Assembly: GCA_014384345.1 (NCBI GenBank)
Contig: JACNGB010000049.1
Coordinates: 16,742-80,741 of the forward strand
DNA: 64,000 nt
From: Candidatus Thioglobus pontius
GTDB lineage: Bacteria > Pseudomonadota > Gammaproteobacteria > PS1 > Pseudothioglobaceae
Direction: 5' to 3'
Shown here: piece by piece, positions 27,079-36,313 of the stretch
How the letters are laid out: each line of letters begins with the position of its first letter
Position numbering within the stretch: position 1 is the first letter of the stretch
The notes under the pieces: generated by a model
What the model saw: the letters and a program-made list of their open reading frames with translations, nothing else
The model's database searches: none
Told to the model about the DNA's origin: nothing
Position numbers and translations under genes: made by a program

Positions 27079-28430
27079 AATGAATTTTTCTTAGTTTTGA
27101 TAAAATCAACAAATTGTACAACCCACTGATTACCAGCAAGATTACGTAGATGTGTATAGCAGGCTAGTAAATTATACTTAACAATACCATCACGCTTATT
27201 ATCCACACCTACGCCACGCAAAACCTCAAAAGCGTAGCGTGTATTGAGATCAATATTTTCTAAAGTCGAATAATGAAATTCATGCGCTTTAATGGTGCTG
27301 GCAACTGATTGCCAAGGGTGTGCTGCAAGTGGCGCTAATTGCACATATCCACGGCCAATTGGTTTGGGCGTCATTTTAGTATCTGCATCAATAACACCAA
27401 CCATTGGATAACACTCGTCTTTACTGGTAATTTGATTGGTTAAGTACATCAAGCCACCACATTCTGCATAAGTAGGTAGACCTTGTTCGATTTTGCTTTT
27501 AATATCACTTAATAGTGATTGATTACCACTGAGTGACGATAATTGCATTTCTGGAAACCCACCACCAATAAATAGCCCATCACACTCAGGCAGTTGTTGA
27601 TCGCTCAAGCTATCAAAATAGCTAATCTTAACACCAAGCGCTTCAAATTTATCTAAGTCATCTTGATAATAAAAACCAAAACACTGATCTTTTGCTACAG
27701 CAACAGTTAGTTTGGGCTCAACTAGGTTAATTGCTGCTTGACTAGTTTTTTCTGCTTCAACTTGACAATCAACCATACGCTCAAGATTAACCTGATCTGC
27801 AATTAGGCGTGATGCGGTATTAATAAATGCTTGTGATTGCGGGGTTTCATTGGCAGGCATTAAGCCTAGGTGACGCTCATCAATGATTAACTCTTTAGAG
27901 CGTCGCACTGAGCCAATCACCTCAAGATCTGTGTAATGCTCAATAGCTTGAATCAGTTTTGACTGATGGCGCTCACCCGCTACTTTGTTAAGAATAACAC
28001 CAGCAATATTAACTGCCGGATCAAAATCTTGATAGCCTTTTACCAACGGTGCCACACCCCGAGTAATGCCGGTTGTATCCACCACCAAGACCACAGGAGT
28101 ATTTAATAGTTTAGCCAGGTCAGCATTAGCATCACCACCAGCAACACTCATGCCATCATACAAACCCTTATTACCTTCAATAATAGAGACATCAGCTAAT
28201 GAATGTTTAGACTGATACAGCTCAATAATCTCGGCCTCAGTCATGTTATAAAAATCAAGGTTATAACAAGCTTGTCCACTGGCTTGAGTCAGCCAAATTG
28301 GGTCAATGTAATCTGGGCCTTTTTTAAATGGCTGAACGGTTAGTTTTTGAGCGCTCAGAGCGCCACAAATCCCCAGACTAACAACGGTTTTGCCTGAGGA
28401 TTTGTGTGCTGCAGATAAATAGACAGACAT
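27075..28430 (-). CDS. dsrN: Siroheme amide synthase DsrN (cobyrinic acid a,c-diamide synthase family)
   Basis: 451 residues in two domains. The N-terminal CbiA/CobB ATPase has the P-loop AAHKSSGKTVVSLG and KGPDYIDPIWLTQASG. The C-terminal class I glutamine amidotransferase has GLFIGGGFPEMQ and the nucleophile in PTYAECGGLMYL, with REFHYS-like KAHEFHYSTLE. DsrN amidates siroheme for sulfite reductase. Its place directly after dsrP and overlap with dsrR identify it as DsrN rather than a cobalamin enzyme; no cob genes are present. Confidence 0.95.
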   Translation of the reverse strand: MSVYLSAAHKSSGKTVVSLGICGALSAQKLTVQPFKKGPDYIDPIWLTQASGQACYNLDFYNMTEAEIIELYQSKHSLADVSIIEGNKGLYDGMSVAGGDANADLAKLLNTPVVLVVDTTGITRGVAPLVKGYQDFDPAVNIAGVILNKVAGERHQSKLIQAIEHYTDLEVIGSVRRSKELIIDERHLGLMPANETPQSQAFINTASRLIADQVNLERMVDCQVEAEKTSQAAINLVEPKLTVAVAKDQCFGFYYQDDLDKFEALGVKISYFDSLSDQQLPECDGLFIGGGFPEMQLSSLSGNQSLLSDIKSKIEQGLPTYAECGGLMYLTNQITSKDECYPMVGVIDADTKMTPKPIGRGYVQLAPLAAHPWQSVASTIKAHEFHYSTLENIDLNTRYAFEVLRGVGVDNKRDGIVKYNLLACYTHLRNLAGNQWVVQFVDFIKTKKNSL

Positions 28431-28452
28431 GAATGCCCTGCCCTAATGGCTA

Positions 28453-29655
28453 TTAGCCCTTATGATGGGGATCAGCCACATCATCTGCCAAACTCTCTGG
28501 CAAGAACGGTAAGAACTTAATTAGATAAGTTACTGCAATTAACGATACTGCAATACCACCCAAGCCTAACATTAGCTCAGCCAATGTTGGTGTATAAGCA
28601 GCAATGCCACCGTAGCCTTCAAGAATTTCTTTACCTGGGAATAGCTCCATTGGGTAAGCCTGGCCACCAATAATAATGACGTATAACTGCACAAGACCAC
28701 CAATAATAATCAATACTGAAGCCAGTCCAAGCATTGTACGGTTGCCTCTAGTTGCGGGCGAATACAATAAAGCTAAGGGTACCAAGCTACCTAAGATGAT
28801 TTGACCGTACCAGAATAATTGTGTGTAGATACCGCCATCAACTAAGAAGAAATTCTCAACACCTGAATTTTCTGCAAGATATAAATTACCCACATGGTAT
28901 ACCGCAACAAAGTAAAGTACTGCTGCTACAAATACACCCAAAAGATTACTTAAACGATTGACAATAGCGTCGCCTAACTGACGCTCAGTCCATTTGTAAC
29001 TTGCCATTAAAATCAAGATAAAGAATGCCAAACCAAATGCAAAAGACATAATCACAAACATCGGTGCCATCATAACTGCATCATAAGCTTGTCTAGCTAC
29101 CAAGAAGCCGAAAATTGAACCAGTACCAGTAGTTAAAATTAAACGCCAAGTAAAGGCGGCAATACCTACAGTACGACTATATTTATTCATACGACGCTCG
29201 AACATCATCCATAAATAAACACCGACAATTGCAAAGAAACCGTTATATAAAATAATATTCCAAGCGAAAATTGAATTGAAGTTATACTCAGTCATCGCTA
29301 CAATTAAACGATCTGGGCGACCCAGGTCAAGTACCAACACCATCAAACCACCCGCAAGCAACGCCAAAGCGACTAAGCCTGATAAGCGTGATAACGGTTT
29401 ATAAATTTTCTTTTGAAACACCGATGCAATTGACGCGACATTCAGCGCACCCGAAGCGGCGACAATCAAGAATAAGGCAAATACATGCGGCAAACCCCAA
29501 ACAATACGATTACTCATACCAGTCACGTGGTGACCATTATGTTCCATGTAGTAAACACCAGCCAGAGCGGCCAAAATAAAAGCGCCCAAGCCAGCAATAA
29601 ATGCATAAAAACCAAGACTCTTACCCTGCGTTTGTTCGTAACGAATAATACTCAT
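28453..29655 (-). CDS. dsrP: DsrP, NrfD-type quinone-interacting membrane subunit
   Basis: 400 residues with about ten membrane segments and the NrfD/PsrC pattern (LALLAGGLMVLVLDLGRPDRL, FNSIFAWNIILYNGFFAIVGVYLWM). As part of DsrMKJOP it is thought to exchange electrons with the quinone pool. The N-terminus SIIRYEQTQGKSLGFYAFIAG is cytoplasmic. It follows dsrO by 9 nt and precedes dsrN by 22 nt. Confidence 0.95.
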   Translation of the reverse strand: MSIIRYEQTQGKSLGFYAFIAGLGAFILAALAGVYYMEHNGHHVTGMSNRIVWGLPHVFALFLIVAASGALNVASIASVFQKKIYKPLSRLSGLVALALLAGGLMVLVLDLGRPDRLIVAMTEYNFNSIFAWNIILYNGFFAIVGVYLWMMFERRMNKYSRTVGIAAFTWRLILTTGTGSIFGFLVARQAYDAVMMAPMFVIMSFAFGLAFFILILMASYKWTERQLGDAIVNRLSNLLGVFVAAVLYFVAVYHVGNLYLAENSGVENFFLVDGGIYTQLFWYGQIILGSLVPLALLYSPATRGNRTMLGLASVLIIIGGLVQLYVIIIGGQAYPMELFPGKEILEGYGGIAAYTPTLAELMLGLGGIAVSLIAVTYLIKFLPFLPESLADDVADPHHKG

Positions 29656-29664
29656 AATCTACTC

Positions 29665-30399
29665 TTAAATTCCACTGTAACGTACGCCCGTATTCAGATT
29701 TAGATCTGCACGGATTTGTGTACTTTGAACTTTCTTTAATGTCTGATTGATCTTGCTAGTTGGATCGTACAAATCACCAAAAACAACTGCGTCACTGTTA
29801 ACACTGGCAACACAAGCTGGCGCCTCGCCTTTGTCTACTTTGTGTACACACATAGTACAAGCTTCAACCGTACCCTTGCCACGTGGCATATGGGTTTTTT
29901 GATCTGTTAATGTTTCGTGCACAAACGAACGTGCATCGTATGGACAAGCCATCATACAATAACGACAACCAATACATAGGTGACGATCAACTAATACAAT
30001 GCCATCTTCACGCTTCATTGAAGCGTTAGTTGGACATACATCAACACAAGGTGGCTCTTCACAATGCTGACACATTAATGCCAAATTACTAATACGTTCA
30101 GTTGCCTTATCTTTGACTTTAACCTTTTTAATCCAGCCGGCTTTCTGATCACCGGTTGAGTGAGTTTCATTGCCCCAGCCATGCTCTTCTTGACAGGCAT
30201 TAACCATATCGTCAATATTAGACTCAGTTAACTTATTAGTGTCAATTAACATACCCCAGCGTTTTTCATTGGTTACCGGATCAGATTCTTTAGGTCGTGC
30301 TGCGTAGGTTGTTAATGTAATACCACTGGCAATAGTTACCACACCAGCCGAAGTTGCTGTAGTGGTTTTAATAAAATCACGACGATTTAATTCTTTCAT
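29665..30399 (-). CDS. dsrO: DsrO, periplasmic iron-sulfur protein
   Basis: 244 residues from the ATG at 30399; the track starts upstream inside dsrJ. A twin-arginine signal MKELNRRDFIKTTTATSAG leads to a ferredoxin domain with cysteine groups CQHCEEPPCVDVCP, CIGCRYCMMACPYDARSF and CTMCVHKVDKGEAPAC, fit for several [4Fe-4S] clusters. It passes electrons between DsrJ and DsrP on the periplasmic side. The dsrJ stop and dsrO start overlap as TAATG. Confidence 0.95.
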   Translation of the reverse strand: MKELNRRDFIKTTTATSAGVVTIASGITLTTYAARPKESDPVTNEKRWGMLIDTNKLTESNIDDMVNACQEEHGWGNETHSTGDQKAGWIKKVKVKDKATERISNLALMCQHCEEPPCVDVCPTNASMKREDGIVLVDRHLCIGCRYCMMACPYDARSFVHETLTDQKTHMPRGKGTVEACTMCVHKVDKGEAPACVASVNSDAVVFGDLYDPTSKINQTLKKVQSTQIRADLNLNTGVRYSGI

Positions 30400-30803
30400 T
30401 ACATTTCCTCCGCAGGTGTTGTACGATGACAAGAGAAACAATCTAGGCTAGTTCCTACCTTCTTATGACAAGTAGAACAGAATTGATCTGGCGCATTAAC
30501 CGGGATAAACTCACCGTTTTTATCAACTGACGTATGACATTCCACACATTTATTCAGCTGAATAACGCCACCACGCACACCTTGGCGCAATGTTTTATCA
30601 CGCTTGTGTGACAACAGCTCAGGATGCATTTTACGTTGCAAAATTAAGCTTGCCGCATGGCTCATGCCATCACGCTTATGCGCTTCTTTACCCTCATCCT
30701 TAAACTCAGTAGCTTTCTCACCAAGATTAGGAATGTGGTGATCAGCCTGTGCAACAACACTGCTTAACATCACACTTAAGAACACAATCAATAAACGACT
30801 CAT
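30399..30803 (-). CDS. dsrJ: DsrJ, triheme periplasmic cytochrome c
   Basis: The track start is a GTG; the ATG at 30803 (MSRLLIVFLSVMLSS) begins the signal peptide and gives 134 residues. Three heme c motifs are seen: CVECH, CSTCH and CFSCH. These six cysteines are the only ones in the protein, although the Allochromatium DsrJ has an extra cysteine (Cys46) reported as a heme ligand. It is part of DsrMKJOP. It lies 30 nt after dsrL and overlaps the dsrO start. Confidence 0.94.
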   Translation of the reverse strand: MSRLLIVFLSVMLSSVVAQADHHIPNLGEKATEFKDEGKEAHKRDGMSHAASLILQRKMHPELLSHKRDKTLRQGVRGGVIQLNKCVECHTSVDKNGEFIPVNAPDQFCSTCHKKVGTSLDCFSCHRTTPAEEM

Positions 30804-30833
30804 AATCACTCTCTTTAAAAAAATTAAATCGTA

Positions 30834-32792
30834 TTACTCACCAAGACCCATCTGAATGTAGCCTGTAGGACATACGTCAGCACAAATATGACAACCAACA
30901 CACTTATTGTAATCAGTATCTACGTAACGACCTAAAGTAGCTTTGTCAGCTTTCACTTTAAATACTGCATCCTGAGGACAATACATGACACAGTTATCAC
31001 ACTCAAAACATAAGCCACATGACATACAACGCGCCGCTTCTGTTTGCACTTCTTCTTCTGTGTAACCAATTAAACGCTCTTCAAAATTACCCAATACGTT
31101 TTCAGTATCAACCACTTTATGATTACGCGTATTACGCTCTTCGTTATCAAAGTGACCTAGGAATAATTCAGTGTGAGAAATGATTGATGCATACGCACGA
31201 TCTTCGTAGTTGTGGATTGCATACTCAGCTGTATCTGTACCTTCACCTGCAGTACCACCCGCTTCATAACCTTCTGGAGATAAATCCCACTCATCAAGCT
31301 TCTTAGCCAAATCAAAGTAATGTACGTCAACCTTGTTACGAGCTTTTTGATCATTGCCTGATAAGTAATCATCAATACTTTCTGCAACGATTGCCGCTTG
31401 ACCAATAGCAGTTGTTAATAAGTGAGGGCGAACCACATCACCACACACGAAGTAGCCAGGTTTGTTAGGCACTTGGTAGTTCTTGTCAGCATCAATAAAG
31501 CCGTACTCATTAAAGAATGAATCATCCATACCTTCAGAATCAACACCTTGACCAATCGCTGATACGATTAACTCACACTCAATGTCAAATTCAGAGCCTT
31601 CAATTGGTGTATTACCGTCTTCTTCGAGGCGAACAAAACGTAATGCGGTTGCGCGGCCTTCGCCATCAGTAATCACTTCAACTGGGCTTAATTGGCCTTG
31701 AATATCAACACCTTCGCGAGTTGCATCATCAATTTCTTCTTGTGCCGCAGGCATGTCTTCTAGAGTAGAACGTGTTGTTAATAATACATCCGCACCTAAA
31801 CGCTTAGACGTATCAACCACGTCGTGCGCCGTGTCATCAAAGATGATGTGCTCTGGACGATCCTTATCAGCAACATTAGTAATATTACCCAAGCGACGAG
31901 CAACTGACACAACGTCAATTGACGTATCACCACCACCAATACAAATTACTTTACCGGTAATATGCTGTAAGCGACCTTGGTTGTAAGCTTCAAGGAAAGC
32001 CACACCAGACACACAGTTAGAAGCGTCGCCACCTGGAATTGGTAGCGTACGACCACTCATTGCGCCGATTGCAAATAACACAGCATCATATTCTTTTTCT
32101 AATTCTTCAACGGTTACATCAACACCCACTTTAGTGTTCATCTTGGTTTCAACACCGGTTGCAATAATACGATCAATTTCGTGACCTAATACATCACGTG
32201 GAACACGGTAATCAGGAATACCGTACATCATCATGCCACCTAATTGGTCGTATTTTTCAAATACTGTTACTGCATGACCACTACGACGCAATTGCAATGC
32301 AGCCGCAAGACCGCCACAACCACCACCGATGATAGCAACTTTCTTGCCTGTATCTGCTGCATCGATTTCAAATGTGTAACCTTCTTTCTTAGCGTTATCA
32401 CCAATAAATTGCTCAACCGCATTAATACCAACCGTGTCTTCAACTTCATTACGGTTACAGCCATCTTCACAAGGTGCTGGACATACACGACCCATAACCG
32501 ATGGGAATGGATTTGCAGATGTAGAACGACGGAAAGCGTACTCTTGCCATGACATATCGCCTGATGGCTTTTCCATACCGCGAACGATATCTAACCAACC
32601 ACGGATATCATGACCAGAAGGACATGAACCTTGACAAGGAGGCGTTTGAGTTACGTAAGTAGGACACTTGTGAGTAGTATCTTCTTTAAAGATCATCTGA
32701 TTCCAAGGTACTGCACCCTGTTCATCATCTTTATATAATCTAAACGTATGGTTTTCACCTTTAGTGGATTGTCCGTAAGCATTCTTTTGCAT
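30834..32792 (-). CDS. dsrL: DsrL, NAD(P)H:acceptor oxidoreductase
   Basis: 652 residues, cytoplasmic. The N-terminal part has a GltD-like cysteine region (CPAPCEDGCNRNEVED), followed by FAD and NAD(P) Rossmann motifs KKVAIIGGGCGGLAAALQL and GKVICIGGGDTSIDVV. A C-terminal ferredoxin domain, absent from GltD, has CMSCGLCFECDNCVMYC and CVGCHICADVC. It links DsrAB to the NAD(P) pool and is essential for sulfur oxidation in Allochromatium. It lies between dsrK and dsrJ as expected and is a distant paralogue of the gltD product just upstream of the operon. Confidence 0.95.
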   Translation of the reverse strand: MQKNAYGQSTKGENHTFRLYKDDEQGAVPWNQMIFKEDTTHKCPTYVTQTPPCQGSCPSGHDIRGWLDIVRGMEKPSGDMSWQEYAFRRSTSANPFPSVMGRVCPAPCEDGCNRNEVEDTVGINAVEQFIGDNAKKEGYTFEIDAADTGKKVAIIGGGCGGLAAALQLRRSGHAVTVFEKYDQLGGMMMYGIPDYRVPRDVLGHEIDRIIATGVETKMNTKVGVDVTVEELEKEYDAVLFAIGAMSGRTLPIPGGDASNCVSGVAFLEAYNQGRLQHITGKVICIGGGDTSIDVVSVARRLGNITNVADKDRPEHIIFDDTAHDVVDTSKRLGADVLLTTRSTLEDMPAAQEEIDDATREGVDIQGQLSPVEVITDGEGRATALRFVRLEEDGNTPIEGSEFDIECELIVSAIGQGVDSEGMDDSFFNEYGFIDADKNYQVPNKPGYFVCGDVVRPHLLTTAIGQAAIVAESIDDYLSGNDQKARNKVDVHYFDLAKKLDEWDLSPEGYEAGGTAGEGTDTAEYAIHNYEDRAYASIISHTELFLGHFDNEERNTRNHKVVDTENVLGNFEERLIGYTEEEVQTEAARCMSCGLCFECDNCVMYCPQDAVFKVKADKATLGRYVDTDYNKCVGCHICADVCPTGYIQMGLGE

Positions 32793-32809
32793 AATAAATC
32801 TCCTTGTTT

Positions 32810-34393
32810 TTATTCAGTTTCTGCTTCCTGAGCCTCTTCAGCGTCAGTTGCATCAGTTTGTGGTTTGTCCAGAACAATTGCATTACTCACCAGCTGGTGA
32901 ACACTGACAATCATGTATGGATCAAAATCAAATTTAGGTAATACTTTAGTAAATTGTGACTTACAAATTGCACAGATTGCGGCTAAAGTATCAACACCAT
33001 TGTTCTTTTCTACTTCTTTCAGTGCTTGCATTCTTGGCATAGCACCCTTAACACGAATCTCCATTAAGTCATCGGTTAACAGGCCACCGCCACCGCCACA
33101 ACAGAATGTAGATTCTTTAATTGTTGATCTTTCCATGTCAACGTAATTATTACAAACCGCTTTAATTACCTCACGTGGAAGAATGAATTGACCGCCTTCA
33201 ATACCACCCATGTTCGTTGCACGCGCAACATTACACGAATCATGGAAAGTAACGGTACGGTCGTCATTTTCTGACTTATCGAATTCCAACTTATCTCTTT
33301 GGATTAGATCGTAAGTGTATTCAATAATATGTTGTGGTTGTGGGTATCTGTGATCCAATTGATTTTGCAGTTTCGCCGCATATTCATCACTTGAGTCTGC
33401 ACCTGCACCAACACCACTTAACGTGTTCCAGAAGCTGTAAGCCACACGCCAAGCATGGCCACATTCGCCAACCATCACACGCGACACTTCCAGATCTAGT
33501 GCTGCTTTACGAATTCTTAATGCTGCTTTACGCATCACGTCATAAGAACCGATAAACATACCAAAGTTTGCACCTTCAGAAGCGTATGAACTCAATGTCC
33601 AGCTAACGCCATCTTGATAGAAAACCTTACCATAACCAATCAAACCATCAATGTGTGGCTCAGCAAAAAAGTCCGCTGAAGGGGTAATAAGTAAAATTTC
33701 AGAGCCTTTAACATCTAGTGGGTATTTAACCGGCGCCTCAAAATCCTCTTCAACTTCCTCTTCTAAATCTAGCAAGGTATCTTTCAGTGCTGGCTCAGGA
33801 AGACCAAGGTTATTACCAACAGTAAGTGCCTTACCTAAAATTTGATTACAGTATTTTTGACCAAGGCCAACGGTATCTAATACTTCACGAGCTGCCATTG
33901 AAATTTCAGCCGTATCAATACCGTACGGACAAAATACCGAACAACGACGACACTGTGAACACTGATGGAAGTAGTTATACCAATCATCCAGCATGTCATC
34001 ATCAAGCTCCTTAGCGCCAACCAACTTAGGAAAATATTTACCCGCAAAAGTAAAGTGACGGCGATAAACGCTACGGAATAAATCTTGACGCGCAACTGGC
34101 ATATTTTTAGGATCAGACGAGCCTAAGAAATAATGACACTTATCAGTACACGCACCACATTTAACACATGAATCTAGAAATACCTGAACTGAACGGTATT
34201 TAGATTTAAGCTCACCCATTTTGGCAATGGCAACTTCTTGCCAATTGTCAACCTTTTCACCTGGGAAACCTAATGGATTCTGAAATTCTTCAGAAGATTT
34301 AAACGGACCCTCACCCTCCATAACACCTGGATTTAACTCAGGAATCTCAATGTAAGTGGGTAATTTAGGGATATCAAATTCTTTAGCAGCCAT
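32810..34393 (-). CDS. dsrK: DsrK, HdrD-like iron-sulfur protein
   Basis: 527 residues. Two ferredoxin motifs, CVKCGACTDKCHYF (about residue 110) and CSQCRRCSVFCPYG (about 165), are followed by CCG-type heterodisulfide-reductase domains with FHDSCNVAR and STFCCGGGGGLL. DsrK is the cytoplasmic catalytic subunit of DsrMKJOP and is believed to act on the DsrC trisulfide or disulfide. The C-terminal tail is acidic (DAEEAQEAETE). It follows dsrM after 1 nt. Confidence 0.96.
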   Translation of the reverse strand: MAAKEFDIPKLPTYIEIPELNPGVMEGEGPFKSSEEFQNPLGFPGEKVDNWQEVAIAKMGELKSKYRSVQVFLDSCVKCGACTDKCHYFLGSSDPKNMPVARQDLFRSVYRRHFTFAGKYFPKLVGAKELDDDMLDDWYNYFHQCSQCRRCSVFCPYGIDTAEISMAAREVLDTVGLGQKYCNQILGKALTVGNNLGLPEPALKDTLLDLEEEVEEDFEAPVKYPLDVKGSEILLITPSADFFAEPHIDGLIGYGKVFYQDGVSWTLSSYASEGANFGMFIGSYDVMRKAALRIRKAALDLEVSRVMVGECGHAWRVAYSFWNTLSGVGAGADSSDEYAAKLQNQLDHRYPQPQHIIEYTYDLIQRDKLEFDKSENDDRTVTFHDSCNVARATNMGGIEGGQFILPREVIKAVCNNYVDMERSTIKESTFCCGGGGGLLTDDLMEIRVKGAMPRMQALKEVEKNNGVDTLAAICAICKSQFTKVLPKFDFDPYMIVSVHQLVSNAIVLDKPQTDATDAEEAQEAETE

Positions 34394-34394
34394 C

Positions 34395-35168
34395 TTATTC
34401 GTCCTTACCTAATGTTTGTTCAAGCTTTACCGCATGCTCTTTTTCTTGTTGCAATGCCCAAGGAGAAATATGACGCTTCTTACGCGCATCATCAACTTGG
34501 TTACGCGTCGGACTAAAGAAAACACCTGGTACGTGCAATAATTTAGAAATTGGAAATACTGCCAATAATACAAAAACCAAGAATAAATGCACTAAGAAAT
34601 GTATTTCAGTTGGTAGATTAGCCCAATCAAAAGTTACCAGACCACTGGCAAATGCTTTAACTGCCATCACGTCTGTATGGTTATCAGTAAACGTCATAAC
34701 CACGCCACTCACGCCAATCACAATTAGCATCAACAACATCAAGTAATCACTTGGTGCAGAAATGTAGCGAATACGCGGTACAAAAATACGACGCGCTAAC
34801 AAACCAGCTAAACCAATAACCATGGCAAAGGCGGCATATTTAAAGGGTTGCATTAATAAGAAAATCTCAGGTAAATCACCTGGGATAAAGTAACGCAAAT
34901 GGCGTACTAATACTAGTAGCAAGCCAAAATGAAATAGGAATCCGAATAACCAGATCCACTTATTTGAACGGAAAAGACTTTCAAATAAAGTCACTTCACG
35001 AATCATTCTAAAAACCACACCTGTTTGTGTTAATTGGGTTGGTGCAGTTGGAATTTTTAACGGTGCCGGGGTGATCCAAAATTGATAGATCTTCTTACCC
35101 ATGCCCACGATAAAAACGAATAGGGAAATGTAAAATAAAGCGGTAAAAATAATGCTTAATGTTGACAT
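34395..35168 (-). CDS. dsrM: DsrM, membrane cytochrome b subunit
   Basis: 257 residues from the ATG at 35168; the track start lies in the hairpin region upstream and is less likely. Six or so membrane segments, with histidines placed for b hemes (FHFGLLLVLVRHLRYF, EIHFLVHLFLVFVLLAVFPISKLLH), give a NarI-like fold. It anchors DsrK and handles electrons between quinone and DsrK. A terminator-like hairpin separates it from dsrC. Confidence 0.95.
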   Translation of the reverse strand: MSTLSIIFTALFYISLFVFIVGMGKKIYQFWITPAPLKIPTAPTQLTQTGVVFRMIREVTLFESLFRSNKWIWLFGFLFHFGLLLVLVRHLRYFIPGDLPEIFLLMQPFKYAAFAMVIGLAGLLARRIFVPRIRYISAPSDYLMLLMLIVIGVSGVVMTFTDNHTDVMAVKAFASGLVTFDWANLPTEIHFLVHLFLVFVLLAVFPISKLLHVPGVFFSPTRNQVDDARKKRHISPWALQQEKEHAVKLEQTLGKDE

Positions 35169-35195
35169 ATTGCTCTCAAACTTTATGTTTAAAAA

Positions 35196-35230
35196 ATAAA
35201 AAAACACCTGCAAAAGCTGCAGATGTTTTT
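35196..35230 (-). terminator. Terminator-like hairpin between dsrC and dsrM
   Basis: On the minus strand AACATCTGC pairs with GCAGGTGTT (one G-U) around a 7-nt loop and runs into TTTTTTTA. It lies between dsrC and dsrM inside the operon, so it would act as a partial terminator or as a 3' processing end for the dsrC-distal transcript. Confidence 0.7.
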
Positions 35231-35247
35231 CAATTAGTTATATCTAT

Positions 35248-35571
35248 TTAGATACAACCAGTCGGCTTAGGAAGGCCAGCGAAACGACAACCTTGCTTAC
35301 CAGGACCGTAAGGGAATAAAGAGTAAAGGTACTTAGAGTTACCCTTGTCTTTACCCATTCTCTTAGCGACTGCTTTTGTTAATACACGTACTGCTGGTGC
35401 AATTTGGTACTCTTCAAAATACTCACGTAAGAAATTAATAACGTCCCAATGCTCGTCTGTTAACTCAACATCATCGTCTTGAGCCATTTGCTTACAAATG
35501 TCCTCGTTCCAATCTTTAAGGTCTACTAAGAAACCTTCTTCATCTACTTCAGCGCCACAAATTTGTGCCAT
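35248..35571 (-). CDS. dsrC: DsrC, sulfur carrier protein
   Basis: 107 residues. The flexible C-terminal arm KQGCRFAGLPKPTGCI holds both redox cysteines, ten residues apart, with the second one penultimate, as in true DsrC proteins. It accepts sulfane sulfur through DsrEFH and presents it to DsrAB; the resulting trisulfide is handled by DsrK. It lies 27 nt after dsrH. A second, single-cysteine relative is encoded at 51235. Confidence 0.97.
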   Translation of the reverse strand: MAQICGAEVDEEGFLVDLKDWNEDICKQMAQDDDVELTDEHWDVINFLREYFEEYQIAPAVRVLTKAVAKRMGKDKGNSKYLYSLFPYGPGKQGCRFAGLPKPTGCI

Positions 35572-35598
35572 AATCGTACTCCTATATAAAAATTTTAG

Positions 35599-35895
35599 TT
35601 AAACCCAAGAAACCGCAGTTCCGTGTTCAACAACTAGATCAACAAAACCAGCATAATCAACTAATTTGATATTATCTGCTAATTTTGAAGAAATTCCTCT
35701 TGCCTCAACATCGCCTTGCAATGCAAATACACGGCCATTAGCGGCAAGATCTGCAATCATTGATGAATTAGCGTTATTCGCTGCATTAATCACACCATCT
35801 TCAATAAATAAAATAACGCTAGTGTCGTCAATTGTATTTAAACAAGATTGTAGTGAATTACGCTCGAAAGATGATTTGTTTACTGTATGTAACAT
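35599..35895 (-). CDS. dsrH: DsrH, sulfurtransferase subunit
   Basis: 98 residues of the DsrH/TusB type, MLHTVNKSSFERNSLQSCLNTI at the start and DYAGFVDLVVEHGTAVSW at the end. The cysteine at residue 18 corresponds to the conserved DsrH cysteine. It forms the DsrE2F2H2 hexamer, which passes sulfur to DsrC. It lies 12 nt after dsrF. Confidence 0.95.
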   Translation of the reverse strand: MLHTVNKSSFERNSLQSCLNTIDDTSVILFIEDGVINAANNANSSMIADLAANGRVFALQGDVEARGISSKLADNIKLVDYAGFVDLVVEHGTAVSWV

Positions 35896-35907
35896 ATTAA
35901 ACCCCTC

Positions 35908-36312
35908 TTAGAAACTTAAGCAAACGTCTTGTTCAGACATGATTGCTTTAAGTTCATCATTAGTAACAACTCTGATAGAAGGCTTTTCTTCCCAGTCGTC
36001 ATCTTCATCTTCATACACCAAAGGCATTAGATCAGATTCAGACAAGCCTCTTTCTTCTAAAGACTCTTTAGAAACATAAAGTTTGTTGATATCGTAATCA
36101 CCTAGTGCGTGAAACGTTTTAGAAAAGTTTTTCATGCCAATGCCATCAGTTTCTTGACCTTCAACGATTTGGTAAACACCATCGTCCATAAAGGCTAAAG
36201 ATACATCTTGCTCAAAAGCAGCAGCGATCAACACCACTTCTAATGATTCAATAGCATACACCGTACCAAATGAAGATCGGCGATTTAAATACATAAATTT
36301 CTTTGTAGCCAT
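35908..36312 (-). CDS. dsrF: DsrF, sulfurtransferase subunit
   Basis: 134 residues from the ATG at 36312 (MATKKFMYLNRRSSFGTVYAIESLEVVL). The track start four codons earlier overlaps dsrE. DsrF/TusC features are the AIESLEVVLIAAAFEQDVSLAFMDDGVYQI segment and the C-terminal INSEQDVCLSF-like MSEQDVCLSF. It is structural in the DsrEFH hexamer. The dsrE stop overlaps by 1-2 nt with the region of its start. Confidence 0.95.
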   Translation of the reverse strand: MATKKFMYLNRRSSFGTVYAIESLEVVLIAAAFEQDVSLAFMDDGVYQIVEGQETDGIGMKNFSKTFHALGDYDINKLYVSKESLEERGLSESDLMPLVYEDEDDDWEEKPSIRVVTNDELKAIMSEQDVCLSF

Positions 36313-36313
36313 A

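Noticed and set aside
32244-32552. 102-codon plus-strand ORF within dsrL
   Set aside because: Antisense shadow of a well-conserved gene, with no ribosome binding site and low-complexity Cys/Thr-rich translation.
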